A stretch of 64,000 nt of DNA from an uncultured SAR86 cluster bacterium (lineage in GTDB: Bacteria > Pseudomonadota > Gammaproteobacteria > Magnimaribacterales > TMED112), in assembly GCA_902526535.1 (NCBI GenBank), contig CABZLG010000001.1, positions 43,764-107,763 on the forward strand, read 5' to 3'. The notes beneath the pieces are model-generated. The model ran no database searches. It saw nothing but the letters and a program-made list of their open reading frames with translations, and was not told the DNA's origin. This document shows, piece by piece, positions 59,133 through 64,000 of the stretch. Both the position numbers and the translations under genes were made by a program. Each line of letters begins with the position of its first letter. Within the stretch, counting starts at the first letter, position 1.

Positions 59133-60564
59133 TAAAAAAGAAAGAATATTACTTACTCAAATTAAACAAGACTTCACTACACCTGTAGATGCTGTTTCAG
59201 ACTATATAAATCTAATTATTGATTCTAGCGATATATATGATGAGGAAATAAGTGATGAATTTGATAACATCAAAAAATCAGCAATAACACTTAGACTTAA
59301 TTTTATTGATGCATTTAAAGAATATGCAGAACAAAAAAATAAATCCATAAAAAACGATGAAGAGGCCTCGGTTCTTAGACATGATTTACGAACGCCTTTA
59401 AATGGAATAATTGGCTACAGTGAAATTCTTATTGAAGATTACGAAGACGATATTAGCGATAACCATAAAGAAGATCTTGGCAATATCATAAATCTCGCAA
59501 AAGAGGTGGAGAATGCTATTTCTAACTTTGTAGATTTCTTAAAAGGAGGGTCAAAGGTTGATTTATCAAAACAAGATAATGAAGGAAGTGCGGAGAGTCT
59601 ATTTAGTTCTTTAGGAAAAATTGAAGCAGAAATAAAGATTAATGATGAAATTAAAAAATCAAAAATTTTAATTGTTGACGACATCAAAACAAACTGTGAT
59701 GTACTTCAAAGAAGATTAGAATCTTCAGGATTTAAAACCGAGGTAGCGATGTCTGGTAAGGAAGCATTAGCGGCAGTTGGTAAAAAAAATTATGACCTTG
59801 TACTTCTTGATGTGCTGATGCCAGAAATCAACGGATTAGAAGTTCTTATAAAGGTAAGAGAAAACTTTGATCTAGATAAACTTCCAATAATAATGGTTTC
59901 ATCATTTGATGATGTTGAAAGCATTTCTAAGTGTTTGCAGCTAGGAGCTAATGAGTATCTGCCAAAACCGCTTAATTCAACAATATTACTTGCTAAGGTT
60001 GCAGCTACCCTTGAAAGGAAAATGTTAAGAGAAAGAGAAAAAGAGCTACTTTCAGAGTTACATCACCAAGCAATAACAGATGAGATGACAGGAATTCCAA
60101 ATAGAAGATTTGTATTTGAAGAGCTTGAGAAAAATTTTGATGAAATAAAGAAAGAAAATAAGGAAAACTTTGCGGTTGTAATATTTGATATTGATCATTT
60201 CAAAAATGTAAATGATACCTATGGCCATGCTGCCGGTGACGAAATTATCAAAAAGGTATGTGATTTAGCAAAAGAAAATATTGAGAGTCCAAGTATTTTT
60301 GGCAGAATTGGTGGTGAGGAGTTTTTGGCAATAATTTATAACAGTTCAACGAATTATTTGCATGATTTATGTGAAAAAATTCGTCAGGTGGTTGAGAAAG
60401 AAACAACTTTATTCGATAATCAAAAAATAAAGGTTACTATCAGTGGTGGTGGAGCCTTTACAAGTGAAAGCCTAAATATTTCTGATTTGATAAATAAAGC
60501 TGATGAAAGGCTTTATCTTTCAAAGAAGAATGGGCGGAATAAATTTTATTTAAAAGAGGATTAA
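59125..60564 (+). CDS. HisKA (DHp)-REC-GGDEF protein, predicted diguanylate cyclase
   Basis: SVLRHDLRTPLNGIIGYSEIL H-box; ILIVDDIKTNCDVL...VLLDVLMPEINGLEVL REC; FDIDHFKNVNDTYGHAAGDEII...FGRIGGEEFLAI GGDEF; no HATPase_c. Confidence 0.93.
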   Translation: MSDKKERILLTQIKQDFTTPVDAVSDYINLIIDSSDIYDEEISDEFDNIKKSAITLRLNFIDAFKEYAEQKNKSIKNDEEASVLRHDLRTPLNGIIGYSEILIEDYEDDISDNHKEDLGNIINLAKEVENAISNFVDFLKGGSKVDLSKQDNEGSAESLFSSLGKIEAEIKINDEIKKSKILIVDDIKTNCDVLQRRLESSGFKTEVAMSGKEALAAVGKKNYDLVLLDVLMPEINGLEVLIKVRENFDLDKLPIIMVSSFDDVESISKCLQLGANEYLPKPLNSTILLAKVAATLERKMLREREKELLSELHHQAITDEMTGIPNRRFVFEELEKNFDEIKKENKENFAVVIFDIDHFKNVNDTYGHAAGDEIIKKVCDLAKENIESPSIFGRIGGEEFLAIIYNSSTNYLHDLCEKIRQVVEKETTLFDNQKIKVTISGGGAFTSESLNISDLINKADERLYLSKKNGRNKFYLKED

Positions 60565-60566
60565 CG

Positions 60567-60926
60567 ATGGCTTACATATTAATTGTTGAAGATAATGAAA
60601 TGAATCGAGATATGCTTGGAAGAAGGCTTGAACGAAGAGGTTATGAAATTAAGTTTGCTCTTGATGGCCAAGAAGGATTAGATATGATGAAATCAACAAA
60701 GCCTGATTTGGTTCTAATGGATATGGGGCTGCCTGTTTTAGATGGCTGGCAAGCAACTACTCAAGCAAAAGAAGATTCAGAACTAAAAGATATACCAATA
60801 ATTGCTCTGACAGCTCATGCTCTTGAAACAGACAGACAAAAAGCTCTTGCAGCTGGTGCTGATGACTTCGATACAAAGCCTGTTGATATAAAAAGACTTT
60901 TAGAAAAGATAGGAAAATTTATTTAG
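60567..60926 (+). CDS. single-domain response regulator
   Basis: YILIVEDNEMNRDMLGRRLERRGYE, LVLMDMGLPVLDGWQATTQ, IALTAHA, DFDTKPVD. Confidence 0.95.
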   Translation: MAYILIVEDNEMNRDMLGRRLERRGYEIKFALDGQEGLDMMKSTKPDLVLMDMGLPVLDGWQATTQAKEDSELKDIPIIALTAHALETDRQKALAAGADDFDTKPVDIKRLLEKIGKFI

Positions 60927-63918
60927 TTTTAAGTATCTGATTCACTTCTTTAACAAGCGATTCAACTTTTGATTCTTTTTTAACTATCCCCTCGGTATAT
61001 TTACTCAGCATTTTTTCTTCCACTGCAGTTATGTCTTTTCCAGAAAAGACAACAATTGGTATTTTCATTCCCTCTGTTCTTGACCTTTCAATAAACTCAA
61101 ACCCATCCATGCGAGGCATGTCTAAATCTAAAACAATTAAATCAGGTTTTTCTTTTACCCTCTCTAAAGCATCTTCACCATTTTTTGCATCTATTGACAT
61201 ATAACCTTCATTGTTAAGGATTTTTGTTAACAGATCCCTAGTGTTCTCATCATCATCAACTACAAGAACTTTTTGATCTTTTTCAGTTATATATCTCTTC
61301 ACAATATTTAGGAAGAAAGTTCTATCTATAGGTTTTTTCATGTAATCATCAGCACCAAGTGAAGAAGCAAGACTTTCCTCATTAAGTACTGAAGTAATAA
61401 CTACAGGAACATCTTTAAGGTTTTTATCATTTTTGATCTCTTTAAGAACAGACCAACCATCTCTACCAGGCATTAAAACATCAAGGAGAATAAGCTTTGG
61501 CTTAAATTTTCTTGCTTGATCAACACCCTCATCGCCATCAAAAGCACTATAAACTGTATGACCTTCCTTCCTTATTGCTCTTTTTACAACATCATGTGTT
61601 GCTTTATCATCATCAACTAAAAGGATGTACTCATCACCTTCTTTTAATTCTGGATTCTCAATTTCTGTTTCCTCATCGATATTTTCTTCTTCTGATTCTT
61701 TTGGAACGAAAATTGAGAAGGTACTTCCTTTTCCAACTTCGCTTGAAACTTCGACACCTCCTCCCATCATTTCTGCAAAATGTTTTGAAATTGACAGACC
61801 AAGACCTGTTCCACCATATTTTGCGCTGGTCGACCTTTCAGCTTGAGTATAAGTATCAAAAAGTTTACCTAATTGTTCCTCCGTCATTCCTATACCAGTA
61901 TCTTTAATATCAAAGTTAATATATTCTTTTCCTTCTATTTCCTTTTGATCAATTACTAATGCAACTTGGCCATTTTCTGTAAATTTAAATGCATTACTTA
62001 AGAAGTTAACAATACATTGCCTTAACTTTGTCTCATCACTTGTCATTTCTCCTTTAACATTATTTTTAATGATGAATTCATTATTATTTTTTGTAGCAAG
62101 AGGACCAGAAACATCTTTGATAGTTTCGATCATGGTATCAATTGAGAATGGAGTGAAGTACATATCCATTTTTCCCGCCTCAATTTTGGATAAATCAAGA
62201 ACGTTGTTTATTAGTGACAGTAAATGCTTACTTGAGTTGGTAATTCTCTTTAGGTCTGGGATCATATCGTCATTGCCAAGGTCTTCACAATCTTCAAGAA
62301 GCATTTCACTGTAACCAATAATCGCATTAAGTGGTGTTCTCAATTCATGACTCATATTTGCAAAGAATCGAGATTTTGCACTACTTGCCTCTCTAGCTTC
62401 ATCTCTAGCAGTGGCCATTTCTTTTGTTTTTAAATCTATAAGTGCATTTACCTCATCAGACATCCTTGAGAAAGCAATTTCCATCATTTCAACAGAGGCT
62501 TCTTCAGCGTTCTCATCTGAAGTTTCTGATACAAGCTTTTTCATGTTGGTAATATCTTTTGTGATAAGACTTTTCGCGTCACCCTCTAATTTACCGGCAA
62601 GACCACTCATTTTTTTAATTATCACTTCGTCTCTTTGTTTTCTTCTCTCAGCTCTGTCTTTGCGAACCTCATCCATTTCAAGAAGATGATTTCTATACCT
62701 CCCTAAAGCATTTGATAATTGTCCAACTTCGTTTGTTTCTGAAGATAAAAAGCCTTTATTTTGTGGTATCTGTTTCGTTGTGTCTCCTTTTGTAAGTGCT
62801 TCTAAAACTTCAATTGCTTTTGCAATTCTTGCGAAAGCACCGTCTTGAATCCACCATATTGCCAACACTATTAATATGATTACAGCAAAAGTAAAAATGA
62901 TAGAATTCAGTGTCGAGTCTCTTAATTCTTTGAGATCATCTGCAACGTTTTTTATCACAAAGAAAAGGGCTGTATTTGGGTTAACTGTTGATGCAACTGG
63001 TACAGAAGTCAGAGATAAACCTAGAGCTTCAAAATTCCTACTATCAAGATTATTTAAACCATTTTCAAGAATATCTGTTTTAACATGGTTAAAACTATAA
63101 GAAGAAACACCTATTGATTCATCAACGGAAAGTTCATCTGAGTATACAGCATCAATAATCTGATCATTTGAAACTATACCTGTTCGAACACCCAAATCAC
63201 TTTCGAAAATTGTCATGGACTGTCTTAAATCTCTTCCAATAATGACTGAGCCTAATAATTGGCCTGTACTGACACCAAATTCGTTACTCATATATACAGG
63301 AAATCCAACTATTTGATGAAGATTAGTATTGCCATCTGGTTCTTGAGCAAAAATTACTTCATTAGTTACACTTAACCTATTTTTAATCTTCCCTAAGAAA
63401 GCTGCGACTGAATTATCCCTTAGAAAATTTATTTTATTATTTGAATCACATACATCTATCGAATTTCCAACATCAGCCCAATCAAAAGCATATAAACATG
63501 TAAGTTCTCTATTTTCTTCGTTATAGATTTTAATGAAACTAATATTTCCTAAATCTACTTCATCCAGAAACATTTCATCGATCATAATGAAAAGATCACC
63601 TTCAATCTCTTGATCGAGTGCTTCTATTAGCGGGTTAGAATACTCAAATCCCTCAAAACCTATGTCAACAAATAAAGGAATTTCAGAGTATGGATTCCAA
63701 TATTGTTGACCCTTTTCTCCAGCACTGCCCCATGAGTTCAAATTTGAAAAACTATTATCAATCGACTGCACCCAAGCAGATTCAACAATACTTGTATATT
63801 GGCTATTTGCAGATTTCGTTTGAATATTTTGGTTTTGAACATTCATGTAAAGAAGAATGCCAGCAATGATAATATTACCGATAAGTCCAAATATTAGAAT
63901 CTGGGTACGAACAAGCAT
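60919..63918 (-). CDS. hybrid sensor histidine kinase (TM sensor-HAMP-HisKA-HATPase-REC-REC)
   Basis: FFANMSHELRTPLNAIIGYSEMLLED, NFLSNAFKFTENG, DTGIGMTEEQLGKLFDTYTQAERSTSAKYGGTGLGLSISK; two REC domains (LILLDVLMPGRDG, LIVLDLDMPRMDG). Confidence 0.95.
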   Translation of the reverse strand: MLVRTQILIFGLIGNIIIAGILLYMNVQNQNIQTKSANSQYTSIVESAWVQSIDNSFSNLNSWGSAGEKGQQYWNPYSEIPLFVDIGFEGFEYSNPLIEALDQEIEGDLFIMIDEMFLDEVDLGNISFIKIYNEENRELTCLYAFDWADVGNSIDVCDSNNKINFLRDNSVAAFLGKIKNRLSVTNEVIFAQEPDGNTNLHQIVGFPVYMSNEFGVSTGQLLGSVIIGRDLRQSMTIFESDLGVRTGIVSNDQIIDAVYSDELSVDESIGVSSYSFNHVKTDILENGLNNLDSRNFEALGLSLTSVPVASTVNPNTALFFVIKNVADDLKELRDSTLNSIIFTFAVIILIVLAIWWIQDGAFARIAKAIEVLEALTKGDTTKQIPQNKGFLSSETNEVGQLSNALGRYRNHLLEMDEVRKDRAERRKQRDEVIIKKMSGLAGKLEGDAKSLITKDITNMKKLVSETSDENAEEASVEMMEIAFSRMSDEVNALIDLKTKEMATARDEAREASSAKSRFFANMSHELRTPLNAIIGYSEMLLEDCEDLGNDDMIPDLKRITNSSKHLLSLINNVLDLSKIEAGKMDMYFTPFSIDTMIETIKDVSGPLATKNNNEFIIKNNVKGEMTSDETKLRQCIVNFLSNAFKFTENGQVALVIDQKEIEGKEYINFDIKDTGIGMTEEQLGKLFDTYTQAERSTSAKYGGTGLGLSISKHFAEMMGGGVEVSSEVGKGSTFSIFVPKESEEENIDEETEIENPELKEGDEYILLVDDDKATHDVVKRAIRKEGHTVYSAFDGDEGVDQARKFKPKLILLDVLMPGRDGWSVLKEIKNDKNLKDVPVVITSVLNEESLASSLGADDYMKKPIDRTFFLNIVKRYITEKDQKVLVVDDDENTRDLLTKILNNEGYMSIDAKNGEDALERVKEKPDLIVLDLDMPRMDGFEFIERSRTEGMKIPIVVFSGKDITAVEEKMLSKYTEGIVKKESKVESLVKEVNQILKTK

Positions 63919-63926
63919 TTTTTGTA

Positions 63927-64000
63927 TTAATCAGCTAATTTAAAGGTGAATCTTGCTGTAACACCTTCAACCCTAACAGCTATTCCATTTAGCACGTATG
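63927..64000 (-). CDS. partial CDS, C-terminus of an unknown protein continuing beyond the window
   Basis: Open minus frame ...YVLNGIAVRVEGVTARFTFKLAD*. Confidence 0.5.
   Translation of the reverse strand, partial: YVLNGIAVRVEGVTARFTFKLAD

Noticed and set aside
61512-61907. 131-aa plus-strand ORF opposite the hybrid kinase
   Set aside because: His/Leu-rich composition typical of a shadow frame; the kinase and REC motifs on the other strand are unambiguous
1-64000. CRISPR arrays, tRNA/rRNA genes, prophage, IS elements, defence islands
   Set aside because: No spaced repeats, cloverleaf-like sequence, transposase/integrase or defence-gene motifs seen; XerC is the housekeeping recombinase next to dapF

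Overview
AT-rich, extremely compact bacterial chromosome segment. Gene content and order (lptD-surA-pdxA-ksgA-apaH; ybeZ-ybeY-corC-lnt; ubiE-ubiB-tatABC; dapF-xerC-yigB; fis-purH-purD; dnaG-rpoD) indicate a streamlined gammaproteobacterium; a marine SAR86-like origin is my inference, not shown by a search. Most of the window is housekeeping: haem A/cytochrome oxidase assembly, glutathione synthesis, PEP carboxykinase, DNA polymerase I, Dsb proteins, sugar-phosphate metabolism, ubiquinone, Tat export, tRNA and rRNA modification, purines, outer-membrane biogenesis, primase and sigma-70. I saw no tRNA, rRNA, CRISPR, IS element or prophage. Less ordinary features: (1) a c-di-GMP/phosphorelay cluster at 57.5-63.9 kb, including a HisKA-REC-GGDEF protein with no ATPase domain; (2) a probable unannotated small RNA at about 33744-33807 (8-bp stem, CU-rich 14-nt loop, TTCG terminator) followed by two tandem hydrophobic micro-ORFs; (3) a 6S RNA between zapA and fau whose closing stem overlaps the called fau start codon; (4) four TGTnA direct repeats at exact 11-bp spacing over a consensus sigma-70 promoter of an orphan secreted protein; (5) two conserved genes below the ORF-track length cutoff (tatA 52 aa, ubiK-like 58 aa); (6) a perfect 8-3-8 palindrome over the rsmE start next to fis.
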